From Alcaligenaceae bacterium (lineage in GTDB: Bacteria > Pseudomonadota > Gammaproteobacteria > Burkholderiales > Burkholderiaceae_B), in assembly GCA_013205565.1 (NCBI GenBank), contig JABMMM010000156.1:26434-90433 (forward strand): a stretch of 64,000 bases of DNA. The letters are read 5' to 3'. Positions 8,398 through 17,992 of this stretch are shown here, piece by piece. The notes beneath the pieces were generated by a model, which worked only from the letters and a program-made list of their open reading frames with translations, made no database searches and was not told the origin of the DNA. Position 1 is the stretch's first letter, and each line of letters begins with the position of its first letter. A program made the position numbers and the translations under genes.

Positions 8398-11088
8398 ATG
8401 TCGCAGTCGCCTTTCAATGCCGCAGAGTTATTCGCTAATCCACAAGATAAGCCCGGAATGTTGGCGGGCTTGCGCGTCATTGAGGTTGCCGATGAGTTGG
8501 GCGAGTATTGTGGATTGTTGTTGGCCGGACTAGGCGCTGAAGTCATCAAGATCGAACCGGTTGGCGGAAGCCCAACTCGAAGTATTGGTCCGTACCTGGG
8601 CGAGCAGGCTGATCCTGAGAGTTCGATTTTCTTTTGCGCTTACAACCGCGGTAAAAAATCGATACAACTTGATCTTGATACTGCAGAAGGTCAGGCGGCA
8701 TGTTTACAGCTGTTGGGCACTGCGGATATTTTTTTAGATAGCACCTGCGGGCAGTTTTTGTCAAAACTGAAGCCCTCGCAGTCGTTGAACACATTATTCC
8801 CTACACTAATCACCGCGCGTATCACGCCCTTTGGTGATAGCGGCCCCTGGAAAGATTTTAAGGGCTCAGATCTGATCCATTTGGCGCTAGGCGGCGTGAT
8901 GATGTGCTGCGGCTATGACCGTAACGCTGAGGGGCATTATGAGCATCCACCTGTCGCGCCGCAAGTGTGGCATGCGTACCATATCGCCGCCGAACAAATG
9001 ACAGCCGCGGTGGTCGCTGCGTTGATTACGCGCCAGTCAACGGGCACGGGGCAAGATCTATCGTGCGCGGTGCACGAAGCCGTTGCAAAAAATACCGAGC
9101 TTGATGTGATGTCGTGGGTGATGCGCCGCGCGCCACTTTATCGCCAGACAGCCCGCCATGCGGTTGAGAAACCAACCCCGATCCCCAACGTCAGTGCGAC
9201 CAAAGACAAGCGCTGGAACATGACCTGGGGTGTGTCGGCGCGCGATAAAGCCAAGCTGGTGCCTTTCTTAGATCGTTATGGCAAGGCGGCTGACTTACAA
9301 GCGCCGTCAGCGACTGCTGACCTTAAGGCGCGCAGCACGCCTGGTTCTGCGGGGATGGATGCTGAAACGGTGCGTATGCTTGAAGTCATTCGTGATTTCG
9401 TCGGTTCGTATGACTATAAAGATTTGCCCTGGCGCGAAGCACAAGACGCTGGTTTATTGTGGGCGCCGGTGCGCAAGCCGCATGAAAACGCATTGGATGA
9501 GCATTGGTTGATGCGTCATTCGTTTACCGATATCGATCACCCCGAGCTTGGTCGTGCCTTGCGTTACCCGACCAGTAAATGGTTGAGTACTGCGACCGCC
9601 TGGCAGGCCGGCAAGCGTGCTCCGTTGTTGGGGCAACATAACGCCGAGTTAAGTGCGTTGCTGAGTGCGCCTAAAAATACCGATGCCTTGAAGGCCGGTG
9701 CGCAGGCTCCGTCGCCAACTGGGTCTCAGACGCCGGGATCAACTGGGTCGCAGGTACATGGCCGTGCTCAACTATTTAAGTACACCCCAACAGTCAAAAA
9801 TATTTCTGCGCGTGGTGCACCCTTCGCTTTACAGGGCATCAAGATTCTTGATTTCTCTTGGTTTCTGGCTTCGGCCGGTGGTACACGCATTCTTGCTGCG
9901 TTGGGCGCCGAAAGTATCAAGGTCGAATGGAAAGAAAATCCAGATACCAGGCTTGCTGCGATGTCGCCCGTGGGTGGCCGCGCTGCACGTGAGGTCGCGA
10001 CCGCGCCTTTGCTTGGTGTTACTGACTCAGACATGGGCGGACAGTTCAATAATAAAAATGCCGGCAAGCGTGGCATGTCGTTGAATATCCGTCACCCTAA
10101 GGGTCTGGCGATTGCTAAAGATCTAGCGCGTCAGTCAGATGTTGTTGCTGAAGGCTTTTCTCCTGGGGTACTTGAGCGTTTGGGTTTAGGTTACGAGGTG
10201 CTTAAGTCGATCAAGTCTGACATTATTTACGTACAGCAATCGGGCATGGGCGGTATTGGTAAGTATGGTCGCTTTCGCACCGTTGGCCCCGTAGCAGCTT
10301 CGTTTGCGGGCACGACAGAAATGTCTGGCCGCTCTGATCCGGCAATGCCCGCTGGTTGGGGGTATTCGTATTTGGATTGGATTGGCGCCTATGGCTTTGC
10401 ACTGGCGACGCTTGGCGCGCTTTATCACCGCAATCGAACCGGAGAGGGTCAGTGGATTGATGCTTCGCAGTGCGAAGCCGGCATTTATCAAACAGCGACC
10501 GCGGTGCTCGATTGGTCTGCGAACGGTAACGAATGGACGCGTTACGGTAACCGCTCACCCTATAAGCCAGCAGCACCTCACGGGGCTTATCGTTGTGCTG
10601 GCGACGACCGTTGGTTAGCAATCGCGTGTTTTGATGACGTTGAATGGAACGCGCTGGTGAGCCAGACTGGCCTGACCGAGTTGCAATGGGATTTACGCTT
10701 TAGTACCTTGGCCTTGCGTCTGCAAAATCAAGATGCGCTAGATGAAAAAATCAGTGCTTGGGCGTTGACTCAAGATGCCAGCGAGTGCATGGCGCGCCTG
10801 CAGGGCGCTGGGGTACCAGCTGGTGTGTGCCAGACGGCAGCAGATCGTTACGACACTGATCCTCAGTTAAAAGAACTCCAGTGGTTGACTGAAGTAACCG
10901 GCACCAAAATTGGACGCTGGCCTGTCAATGAGTTTCCGGTCAAAATGAGCGCAACACCCGCGTATGCGGGGGGCGTCATTGATCGGGGTGCCCCCGGCTA
11001 TGGTGAAGATAACGTGCATGTCTTAAAGCAGATGTTAGGCTATTCGGATTCAGAGATACAAGACTTGATCGAACAAGGGGTGTTGTAA
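8398..11088 (+). CDS. Tandem-domain CaiB/BaiF family III CoA-transferase
   Basis: An 896-residue protein with two complete CaiB/BaiF domains (about 20-410 and 478-890) joined by a Thr/Ser/Gly-rich linker near 435-470. Family III enzymes move CoA between carboxylic acids through an aspartyl intermediate. In the second domain the position aligned with the catalytic Asp is Asp660 (SYLDWIGAYG); in the first it is Tyr194 (HAYHIAAEQ), so the first half probably does not catalyse. The start has GAGGA seven bases upstream. It is the first of a co-directional series leading into a peptide-type ABC importer and an SDR, suggesting CoA activation of the imported compound. Substrate unknown. Confidence 0.88.
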   Translation: MSQSPFNAAELFANPQDKPGMLAGLRVIEVADELGEYCGLLLAGLGAEVIKIEPVGGSPTRSIGPYLGEQADPESSIFFCAYNRGKKSIQLDLDTAEGQAACLQLLGTADIFLDSTCGQFLSKLKPSQSLNTLFPTLITARITPFGDSGPWKDFKGSDLIHLALGGVMMCCGYDRNAEGHYEHPPVAPQVWHAYHIAAEQMTAAVVAALITRQSTGTGQDLSCAVHEAVAKNTELDVMSWVMRRAPLYRQTARHAVEKPTPIPNVSATKDKRWNMTWGVSARDKAKLVPFLDRYGKAADLQAPSATADLKARSTPGSAGMDAETVRMLEVIRDFVGSYDYKDLPWREAQDAGLLWAPVRKPHENALDEHWLMRHSFTDIDHPELGRALRYPTSKWLSTATAWQAGKRAPLLGQHNAELSALLSAPKNTDALKAGAQAPSPTGSQTPGSTGSQVHGRAQLFKYTPTVKNISARGAPFALQGIKILDFSWFLASAGGTRILAALGAESIKVEWKENPDTRLAAMSPVGGRAAREVATAPLLGVTDSDMGGQFNNKNAGKRGMSLNIRHPKGLAIAKDLARQSDVVAEGFSPGVLERLGLGYEVLKSIKSDIIYVQQSGMGGIGKYGRFRTVGPVAASFAGTTEMSGRSDPAMPAGWGYSYLDWIGAYGFALATLGALYHRNRTGEGQWIDASQCEAGIYQTATAVLDWSANGNEWTRYGNRSPYKPAAPHGAYRCAGDDRWLAIACFDDVEWNALVSQTGLTELQWDLRFSTLALRLQNQDALDEKISAWALTQDASECMARLQGAGVPAGVCQTAADRYDTDPQLKELQWLTEVTGTKIGRWPVNEFPVKMSATPAYAGGVIDRGAPGYGEDNVHVLKQMLGYSDSEIQDLIEQGVL

Positions 11089-11147
11089 AAAGGGGTGTTG
11101 TAAAAAGCTCAGGGGTACTGTAAAAAGAGCTAGGTGTGCTGTAAAAA
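11077..11147. repeat. Four imperfect copies of a 15-base unit over and after the CoA-transferase stop
   Basis: GGGGTGTTGTAAAAA occurs at 11077-11091 and 11092-11106, then GGGGTACTGTAAAAA at 11112-11126, then a weaker copy at about 11132-11147. The first copy includes the gene's last codons and stop, so the 3' end looks locally duplicated. AGCTC (11106-11110) and GAGCT (11127-11131) could form a small stem around the third copy. Confidence 0.75.
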
Positions 11148-11174
11148 AAATAATAACTTTCGGAGACTTCTACC

Positions 11175-12776
11175 ATGAGCATAAAAACATTGCGGCGTAC
11201 TTGCTTGGCCGTAGCGATCGTGATCGCGAGCGTGGGCAGCCTAGCGCCTCAGCGCACCGCGTTGGCACAAGCGCAAGCGCAAACGGTTGTGCGCGCTGTG
11301 ATGCACTCTGATCTGAAAATTGTCGACCCAGTTTGGACCACCGCGTATATCACGCGTAATCATGGTTATATGATTTACGACACCCTGTTTTCGACCGACG
11401 CCCAGGGTGTCGTGCAGCCGCAAATGATCGATACGTACCAACTTAGCGAAGATAAAACGGTTTACACCATGACCCTTCGTGATGGGCTGTTATGGCATGA
11501 TGGTAAGCCAGTGACCTCAGAGGATTGCATTGCCTCGATCAAACGCTGGGCTGCACGCGATGTGGTGGGGCAAGCGATGATGGCCCGTGTCAAAGACTTT
11601 GTGGCGGTTGATCAAAAGACTTTCAAAATTAATTTAAAAGAACCTACAGCGGCGGTCATGCTTGGCTTAAGTCGTGCGTCTGGTACGGCGTTTATGATGC
11701 CTAAGCGGGTGGCCGATACAAGCCCGCAAGAGCAAATTTCTGAATATATTGGTTCGGGTCCGTTTGTGTTTAAAACCAACGAATGGAAGCCAGGCAGTAA
11801 AGTAGTTTACGAAAAATTTGCGCAATACAAGCCACGTGCCGAACCGCCGTCTGCCATGGCGGGCGGCAAAGACGTGAAAGTTGATCGTGTTGAGTGTCTT
11901 GCGATCGCAGATCAGCAAACTGCTGTGAGCGCGCTCTTGGCCGGCGAAATTGACATCATCGAACAGCCCTCGCACGACTTGCTGCCGTTGCTAAAAAAGA
12001 ACGCCAATATTCAGTTCAGTGATTGGAGCTCTTTGGGTAATCAGTATGTGTTTAGGTTTAATTCTCTGAACAAACCCTTTGATAACGCCAAGGCGCGCCA
12101 GGCAATTTGGTATGCCTTTAATCAAGAAGACTTCTTGAAGGCTGTGATTGGTGACCCTGATTACTACAAAGTGTGTAAATCAATGTTCTTTTGCGGTACT
12201 CCATTCGGTACGACCAAGGGCATGGAAAACTTGCTTGAATCGAACTTCAAAAAAGCACGTGAATTGGTAAAAGAATCTGGCTATGACGGCACACCCATTG
12301 TGCTATTGCATTCAACCGACCGCCATGTTTATGCCAATCTGGCGCCGGTTGCAAAGTCTTTGCTTGAAAAGGCAGGCTTTAAAGTGGATATGCAGTCGAT
12401 GGACTGGCAGTCAGTCGTTGTTCGTCGCTCCAAAAAAGATCCGGTGGCAAAAGGCGGGTGGAACCTCTCCATCACTTCCACCAACAATGTACTCAATCCG
12501 CTTGAATCAAGTTACCTGAATGCTGCATGTGAAAAGACGACGTTTGGTTGGCCGTGTGATGCCCAGATTGAAAAGTTGCGCAATGAATTCTCGCGCGAAA
12601 CGGATCTCACCAAACAACTCGCGCTTGCTGAAGCAGTACAACTACGAGCGATCGAGTATCCGGTCTATATTCCCTTGGGGCAGTGGTACCAACCTATGGT
12701 GGCGCGCAAAAGCTTAAATGGCTTGACCAAAGCCCCCGCGCCAGTGTTCTGGAATATCACGAAAACCGGCAAGTGA
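11175..12776 (+). CDS. Peptide/opine-type ABC transporter substrate-binding protein (SBP family 5)
   Basis: A 533-residue exported lipid-free binding protein related to DppA/OppA. An N-terminal signal peptide (about 1-32, ending in an Ala/Gln-rich ALAQAQA segment) precedes the mature domain. Typical family-5 signatures are visible, including YDTLFSTD near 77, LRDGLLWHDGKPVTSED near 103 and a YIGSGPF segment near 190. GGAG lies nine bases before the ATG. It is followed by two permeases and a fused ATPase in an operon. Family-5 proteins bind peptides, glutathione, opines or other small acids; the adjacent CoA-transferase and SDR suggest a catabolic substrate, but this is inference. Confidence 0.9.
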   Translation: MSIKTLRRTCLAVAIVIASVGSLAPQRTALAQAQAQTVVRAVMHSDLKIVDPVWTTAYITRNHGYMIYDTLFSTDAQGVVQPQMIDTYQLSEDKTVYTMTLRDGLLWHDGKPVTSEDCIASIKRWAARDVVGQAMMARVKDFVAVDQKTFKINLKEPTAAVMLGLSRASGTAFMMPKRVADTSPQEQISEYIGSGPFVFKTNEWKPGSKVVYEKFAQYKPRAEPPSAMAGGKDVKVDRVECLAIADQQTAVSALLAGEIDIIEQPSHDLLPLLKKNANIQFSDWSSLGNQYVFRFNSLNKPFDNAKARQAIWYAFNQEDFLKAVIGDPDYYKVCKSMFFCGTPFGTTKGMENLLESNFKKARELVKESGYDGTPIVLLHSTDRHVYANLAPVAKSLLEKAGFKVDMQSMDWQSVVVRRSKKDPVAKGGWNLSITSTNNVLNPLESSYLNAACEKTTFGWPCDAQIEKLRNEFSRETDLTKQLALAEAVQLRAIEYPVYIPLGQWYQPMVARKSLNGLTKAPAPVFWNITKTGK

Positions 12777-12790
12777 CAGACTGCTGAGCC

Positions 12791-13732
12791 GTGTTTCGTT
12801 ACATTTCAAAACGTGTCTTTGCCACCGTGCCAGTCATGGCGATCGTGGTCGTGCTGGTGTTTTTGATGTTGCGTTTAAGCGCAGCCGATCCAGCCGCCAT
12901 TATTGCGGGCGATAACGCCACCACTGAGGAAATTCAAGACATCCGCGTCAAGCTTGGTTTGGATCAACCCGTGCTCGTGCAATTTGGCGTTTGGCTGACA
13001 AAAGTGTCGACAGGCAACTTGGGCGAATCGTTTTTCTTTAAAAAGCAAGTCTCCGAACTTATTCTCGACCGACTTGAGCCCACGCTGTCGCTTGCGCTAT
13101 GCACCATCATTTTGTCTGTAATGATTGCGGTGCCGCTTGGCGTGTTGGCGGCCTATTACACCGGAACCTGGATCGATCGGCTCGTGATGGGCTTGGCGGT
13201 GCTGGGGTTCTCGATACCCGTTTTTGTGGTCGGTTATCTCTTGATGTATGTGTTTTCGATCGAGCTCAGTTGGTTGCCTGTGCAAGGGTATCAGCGCTTG
13301 TCTGAGGGCTTTTGGGGTTGGTTGCAAAAGTTATTGTTGCCTTGCTTTGCGTTGTCGGCCGTGTATTGTGCGCTAATCGCGCGCATCACCCGCACAAGCG
13401 TGCAAGAGGTGTTGGGCGAAGATTACATTCGTACTGCACATGCAAAAGGATTGACGAACAAGATCGTGCTGATGCGCCATGCTTTGCGTAACGCTGCAGT
13501 CCCCATTGTGACGGTGATCGGGATCGGCATCGCTTTGTTAATTGGGGGTGTAGTGGTCACCGAAAGTGTGTTTAGTATTCCAGGTCTGGGTCGCCTCACG
13601 GTTGACGCAGTGCTGGCGCGTGACTTTCCGACGGTCCAAGCCCTTGTCCTGTTGTTTTCATTAACGTCAGTGATGGTTAACTTATTGATTGACCTGTCTT
13701 ACACCTTGTTTGATCCGAGGATACGGTATTGA
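12791..13732 (+). CDS. Peptide-type ABC transporter permease, DppB-like
   Basis: A 313-residue inner-membrane permease with the N-terminal FRYISKRVFATVPV segment typical of DppB/OppB and about six membrane spans. The cytoplasmic EAA loop region (EDYIRTAHAKGL near 213-224) contacts the ATPase. The start is GTG 12791, 14 bases after the binding-protein stop; no strong ribosome site is seen. It pairs with the downstream DppC-like permease to make the membrane channel. Confidence 0.92.
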   Translation: MFRYISKRVFATVPVMAIVVVLVFLMLRLSAADPAAIIAGDNATTEEIQDIRVKLGLDQPVLVQFGVWLTKVSTGNLGESFFFKKQVSELILDRLEPTLSLALCTIILSVMIAVPLGVLAAYYTGTWIDRLVMGLAVLGFSIPVFVVGYLLMYVFSIELSWLPVQGYQRLSEGFWGWLQKLLLPCFALSAVYCALIARITRTSVQEVLGEDYIRTAHAKGLTNKIVLMRHALRNAAVPIVTVIGIGIALLIGGVVVTESVFSIPGLGRLTVDAVLARDFPTVQALVLLFSLTSVMVNLLIDLSYTLFDPRIRY

Positions 13733-14631
13733 GCGCCGGCAATACGTCGTCGGGTCGCGTGTCGATCTGGCGCTCGCTCGTGCGAAGTCCAAGCGTGATG
13801 GTTGGTGCTGCGATTTTGTTGTGCGTGTTATTCATCGGGTTGGCGGCGCCGTTTCTGCACACCATGAGCCCAGATGAGATTAACCCCAGCGTGCGTAACA
13901 AATTGCCGGGCTATGAGTCGACCCTGCGCGATGACGACGGTAATAAAATTAAATTTGTTCATTTGATGGGCACAGATTCCCTGGGTCGCGATATCTATAG
14001 CCGTGTGGTGTATGGTGCGCGCGTCTCGTTACTGATTGGTGCGACGGTGGCTGTGATGAGTGCGTTCATTGGCCTGATATTAGGTCTGTTAGCGGGGTAT
14101 TTTCGCTGGGTCGACGCCATCGTGATGCGGGTGATGGATGGGTTAATGGCGATACCTGCGATATTACTGGCGCTATCAATGGTGGCATTGCTCAAAGCTG
14201 GCTTGTCGACGGTCATTGTGGCGATTGTGATCACTGAAATTCCAAGGGTGGTCAGGCTAGTGCGTTCAGTGGTGTTGTCGGTGCGCGAAGAGCCTTACGT
14301 CGAAGCCGCGATTTCGGTGGGGACGCCCACACCCGTATTGCTGGTTCGGCATATCCTGCCTAATACGATTGCACCGCTGATCGTACAAACCACTTATATC
14401 GCTGCGCACGCCATTTTGGTTGAGGCGGTGCTGAGCTTTCTGGGCGTTGGCATTTCTCCTGAAACGCCGACGTGGGGCAACATCATGGCAGAAGGCCGGG
14501 CCATGTTTGTCCTGTTGCCACACAATATTTTCTTTCCAGGTGTGTTCTTAGCCGTGACGGTGCTAGCGGTCAATCTGTTTGGCGATGGCTTGCGTGACTT
14601 GCTTGATCCACGTATGAGAAAACGCTTATGA
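13729..14631 (+). CDS. Peptide-type ABC transporter permease, DppC-like
   Basis: A 300-residue inner-membrane permease. After one N-terminal span it has the GTDSLGRDIYSRVVYGARVSL signature (residues about 83-103) that marks DppC/OppC, then the remaining spans and an EAA loop near 188-200. The start TTG overlaps the upstream stop (TTGA), indicating tight translational coupling. It forms the transmembrane channel with the preceding permease. Confidence 0.92.
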   Translation: MSAGNTSSGRVSIWRSLVRSPSVMVGAAILLCVLFIGLAAPFLHTMSPDEINPSVRNKLPGYESTLRDDDGNKIKFVHLMGTDSLGRDIYSRVVYGARVSLLIGATVAVMSAFIGLILGLLAGYFRWVDAIVMRVMDGLMAIPAILLALSMVALLKAGLSTVIVAIVITEIPRVVRLVRSVVLSVREEPYVEAAISVGTPTPVLLVRHILPNTIAPLIVQTTYIAAHAILVEAVLSFLGVGISPETPTWGNIMAEGRAMFVLLPHNIFFPGVFLAVTVLAVNLFGDGLRDLLDPRMRKRL

Positions 14632-16277
14632 CGCAGCCCGTGCTTGAAATACAAGCGTTAGACATTTCATTGCCGCGCGGTGCAGATCGTGCCCATGCGG
14701 TCGCACAGGTCAGCCTGACGGTCAACCCGGGTGAAATCGTTTGCTTAGTCGGCGAGTCTGGTTCAGGAAAATCTGCCATCGCACATACAGTGATGGGCTT
14801 ACAGGCTAAGGCCTTGGTGCCAACCGCAGGCAAGATTTTGTTGCAGGGTGAGGATGTCTTGACGATGGCACCAGCGCGACTGCGGCAGTTGCGCTGCACC
14901 ACCATGTCGATGATCTTTCAAGAGCCCATGACGGCGTTGAACCCGGTTTTTTCGTGTGGCGAGCAAATCGATGAAGTCTTGCGTACACACACGGCGCTGA
15001 CGGCCTCAGAGCGCCAGGCGCGCGTGCTCGATATGATTCAGCAGGTCGGGCTTCCTGACCCGCTCAGAATGCTGCGTTCGTATCCGCATCAATTGTCGGG
15101 CGGCCAGCGCCAGCGCATCATGATCGCGATGGCTCTGGTCTTAAAGCCGCTGTTATTGATTGCTGACGAGCCCACCACGGCACTTGATGTCACCACACAG
15201 GCTCAGATTCTGGCATTGATTCGAACTTTACAGCGCGAAAACGGCACCGGCGTATTATTCATCACGCACGACTTTGGTGTGGTGGCCGAGGTTGCTGACC
15301 GAGTGGCGGTACTGCGCCAAGGCGAGTTGGTTGAATTTGGCCAGAAACAGCAAGTGCTAGAGCATCCCGAGCATCTATACACTCAAATGTTGATTGCTGC
15401 CGTGCCCAGTATGACGCCACGCGTGCGCGAGGCATCGGTGCGAGGCGAGGTGATCTTGCGCACTGAGAGATTGGTCAAAACCTATCCCAACAGTCGCACG
15501 CCGGCGGTCAGCCAAGTCGCGCTTGAACTGCGCCGCGGCGAGACACTCGGCATTGTGGGTGAATCAGGCTCAGGAAAATCTACCGTCGCGCGTTGCGTGG
15601 CAAAATTGATTACGACCACAAGCGGCTCGATTTTTCAGCATGGGCAAGACATTGCACCGCTGTCGAATCGGCAAATGCGACCTTTACGAAAGTGTGTGCA
15701 GATCGTCTTTCAGGATCCTTATCGCTCACTTAACCCTCGTCGCACCGTTGGCGACTCGATTATTGAGGGGCCAATGAATTATGGTGCTACACGCCAAGAG
15801 GCTTGGAGACATGCCAGCGAGTTAATGGAGCTCGTGCGACTTGAGCCAACAATGCTGCAACGGTTTCCGCATGAGTTTTCGGGGGGTCAGCGCCAACGGA
15901 TTTGTATTGCGCGCTCTTTGGCGATGAAGCCTGAGATTTTGATCGCCGATGAAGCGGTGTCTGCCCTCGATGTCTCAGTGCAAGCGCAAGTGCTCGGTTT
16001 GTTAGACGAAGTGCGTGAGCAGTTGAATTTGGCCATGCTATTTATTACCCACGACTTGCGCGTGGCGGCGCAGGTTTGCGACCGGGTCGCGGTCATGTCA
16101 AAAGGTGAGATCGTTGAAACCGGTCGAACGGCTGATATTTTTTTAGCGCCAGCGCATGCTTACACGCAGACCCTGTTCGCGGCGGCACCAGGACGTGATT
16201 GGCTATTTGAAGCCGGCCGCGCCAGACTCAAAAAGAAAGGCGATAGCTACCAGGCCGAAAGCCTCGGTCCCAAATGA
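14628..16277 (+). CDS. Fused dual ATPase of a peptide-type ABC importer (DppD-DppF type)
   Basis: A 549-residue cytoplasmic protein carrying both nucleotide-binding domains of the importer. Walker A motifs GESGSGKS lie near residues 45 and 310; the ABC signatures are SGGQRQRI near 157 and 419; Walker B motifs are [12 protein letters not shown] and [12 protein letters not shown]. All ATPase residues look intact in both halves. The start ATG overlaps the DppC-like stop by four bases. The fused arrangement is common in GsiA/YejF-like systems. Confidence 0.93.
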   Translation: MTQPVLEIQALDISLPRGADRAHAVAQVSLTVNPGEIVCLVGESGSGKSAIAHTVMGLQAKALVPTAGKILLQGEDVLTMAPARLRQLRCTTMSMIFQEPMTALNPVFSCGEQIDEVLRTHTALTASERQARVLDMIQQVGLPDPLRMLRSYPHQLSGGQRQRIMIAMALVLKPLLLIADEPTTALDVTTQAQILALIRTLQRENGTGVLFITHDFGVVAEVADRVAVLRQGELVEFGQKQQVLEHPEHLYTQMLIAAVPSMTPRVREASVRGEVILRTERLVKTYPNSRTPAVSQVALELRRGETLGIVGESGSGKSTVARCVAKLITTTSGSIFQHGQDIAPLSNRQMRPLRKCVQIVFQDPYRSLNPRRTVGDSIIEGPMNYGATRQEAWRHASELMELVRLEPTMLQRFPHEFSGGQRQRICIARSLAMKPEILIADEAVSALDVSVQAQVLGLLDEVREQLNLAMLFITHDLRVAAQVCDRVAVMSKGEIVETGRTADIFLAPAHAYTQTLFAAAPGRDWLFEAGRARLKKKGDSYQAESLGPK

Positions 16278-16298
16278 CGACGCCTCACAACGACAACG

Positions 16299-17078
16299 AT
16301 GAATGACTTGAAAAACAAAGTCGTGCTGATTACCGGTGCGAGTTCGGGCATTGGGGCTGCTGCCGCTTTAGCGTTTGGTCGCTATGGCGCGCGCGTAGCG
16401 GTGCATTACCGGTCGCAGCAAGCCGCCGCTTTGTCAGTGGTGGCACAGATACAAGCGGCGGGCTCAAGCGCCGAGGCCTTTTGCTGCGATGTGATGGATT
16501 CGGCGCAGTTAGTTCAATTGGTGCAGGCCGTGCACGCGCGCTTCGGTCGTATCGACGTGCTGATCAACAATGTGGGCGGCATGATGCGCCGCATCGCTTT
16601 GTCTGAAGCGAGCGATGCGGCGATTGATGAAATCTTTCATTTCAATGCGCGTTCAATGATGGTGCTGTGTCGAGAGGTGATTCCGCATATGCGGTCACAA
16701 GGCGGGGGCAGCATTATCAACATCACGTCGCAGGCAGCGCAAACGGGTGGGACCCGTGGCGCTGGTTTGTATGCTGCGTCAAAGTCCTACATTGCCACTT
16801 ACACCAAAGGGCTGGCCCGCGAGGTTGTGCGCGAAGGGATTCGAGTCAATGCGCTTGCGCCGGGGGTGATTGACACGCCTATCCATGCGGCGCATGCAAG
16901 CCGCTCTGTCACGAGTCAAGACGACCTGCAGGCAAAACTAAAAAAATTAATTCCGATGGGGCGTCTGGGTCGGCCCGAAGAGTGCGCTGGCGTGCTGTTG
17001 TTTTTAGCGAGCGAAGATCTTTCGAGTTATGTAACGGGACAGACCATCAGCGTGAACGGTGGCAGTAGCATGGCCTAG
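16299..17078 (+). CDS. Short-chain dehydrogenase/reductase (SDR)
   Basis: A 259-residue classical SDR that oxidises or reduces an alcohol/ketone with NAD(P). Visible: cofactor motif TGASSGIG at 13-20, NNVGG near 90, a catalytic Ser in INITSQAA near 143, and YAASK (Tyr-x3-Lys) near 158. The C-terminus ends in the usual GQTISVNGG segment. It begins 21 bases after the ABC ATPase and shares its strand, so it probably acts on the imported compound. FabG-like annotation would be misleading: no other fatty-acid genes are nearby. Convergent with ftsX, with five bases between stops. Confidence 0.88.
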   Translation: MNDLKNKVVLITGASSGIGAAAALAFGRYGARVAVHYRSQQAAALSVVAQIQAAGSSAEAFCCDVMDSAQLVQLVQAVHARFGRIDVLINNVGGMMRRIALSEASDAAIDEIFHFNARSMMVLCREVIPHMRSQGGGSIINITSQAAQTGGTRGAGLYAASKSYIATYTKGLAREVVREGIRVNALAPGVIDTPIHAAHASRSVTSQDDLQAKLKKLIPMGRLGRPEECAGVLLFLASEDLSSYVTGQTISVNGGSSMA

Positions 17079-17083
17079 GCGGC

Positions 17084-17992
17084 TTAAAACTGGGTATTGC
17101 GTTGCACGGACCAGCGGGCCGAGAGCGCACCCAAAATGGCGACAGATACTACCGCGGCGGCTAACAACTCTGCTGGAGGCAAGGTCAGCGCAAATTCTGT
17201 GTCATAACTGCGCGCGAGGCTCGCGAGCGCGTCGTTTAGCGGAATCAACGCTAAGCGGGCAATGCCGATACCAAGCAGCGCGGCAAGACTACAAGTGAGC
17301 GAGCCTAAATATAAAAACGGCCTGCGTACAAAGGACTCGGTGGCCCCTACCAAGCGCGCCACACCGATCTCTTCACGCTGAGACATTGCTTGCATGCGAA
17401 CAGTATTAAAAACGGTTGCAAGCACCACGAGCGCGACGCTCAGCGCCAGCAGTAGCAAGCCGATGCGGCCAGCACGTAATAAGGCTTCAAGACGCTGCAC
17501 CCACGCCGTGTCGAGCTGCACGAGCTCAACGCCGGGCCATTTACGCCAGCCTTGCGCGAGTTGATCGGCGAGTTGGGCAAGTTGATCGTTTGCAGTCAAG
17601 CTCACTACGACGGCATCGGGCAGCGGGTTTCCGGGCAGGACCTTGAGCGCTTGTTCCCAGGCGGGGTTACCGCGCAGGTCGTTTAGCGCTCGGTCTTTGC
17701 TTACGACGCGCACGCCCGCTACCAGCGCCGCGTGCTCTTGGCGCACTCGCTTGGCGATTTGTTCGGCAGCGGCAGCGGGGGCATCGATTTTTAAAAAAAT
17801 CGTGAGTTCTGGGGTGACAGACACCTGACGGGCAACCGGTTGCATCGACACAAGTAGCGAGGCCCCTAGCAAGGGCAACGACAGGGCAAGCGAGATCACC
17901 AACAGGTTTGTTAAAGAGGACAGAGGTGCCGCGGCCAGGCGTCTGAGGGTAACGGCCAGGGCATAGCGGTGTTGGCGTAAGAGGCTTTTCAC
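17084..17992 (-). CDS. ftsX: Cell division protein FtsX (ABC transporter-like permease)
   Basis: A 302-residue membrane protein with one N-terminal span (about 22-47), a periplasmic domain, and three C-terminal spans with a GATESFVRRPFLYLGS segment near 210. With FtsE it regulates division-site peptidoglycan hydrolases. It follows ftsE with a four-base overlap. Sequence and length are typical of FtsX. Confidence 0.9.
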   Translation of the reverse strand: MKSLLRQHRYALAVTLRRLAAAPLSSLTNLLVISLALSLPLLGASLLVSMQPVARQVSVTPELTIFLKIDAPAAAAEQIAKRVRQEHAALVAGVRVVSKDRALNDLRGNPAWEQALKVLPGNPLPDAVVVSLTANDQLAQLADQLAQGWRKWPGVELVQLDTAWVQRLEALLRAGRIGLLLLALSVALVVLATVFNTVRMQAMSQREEIGVARLVGATESFVRRPFLYLGSLTCSLAALLGIGIARLALIPLNDALASLARSYDTEFALTLPPAELLAAAVVSVAILGALSARWSVQRNTQF

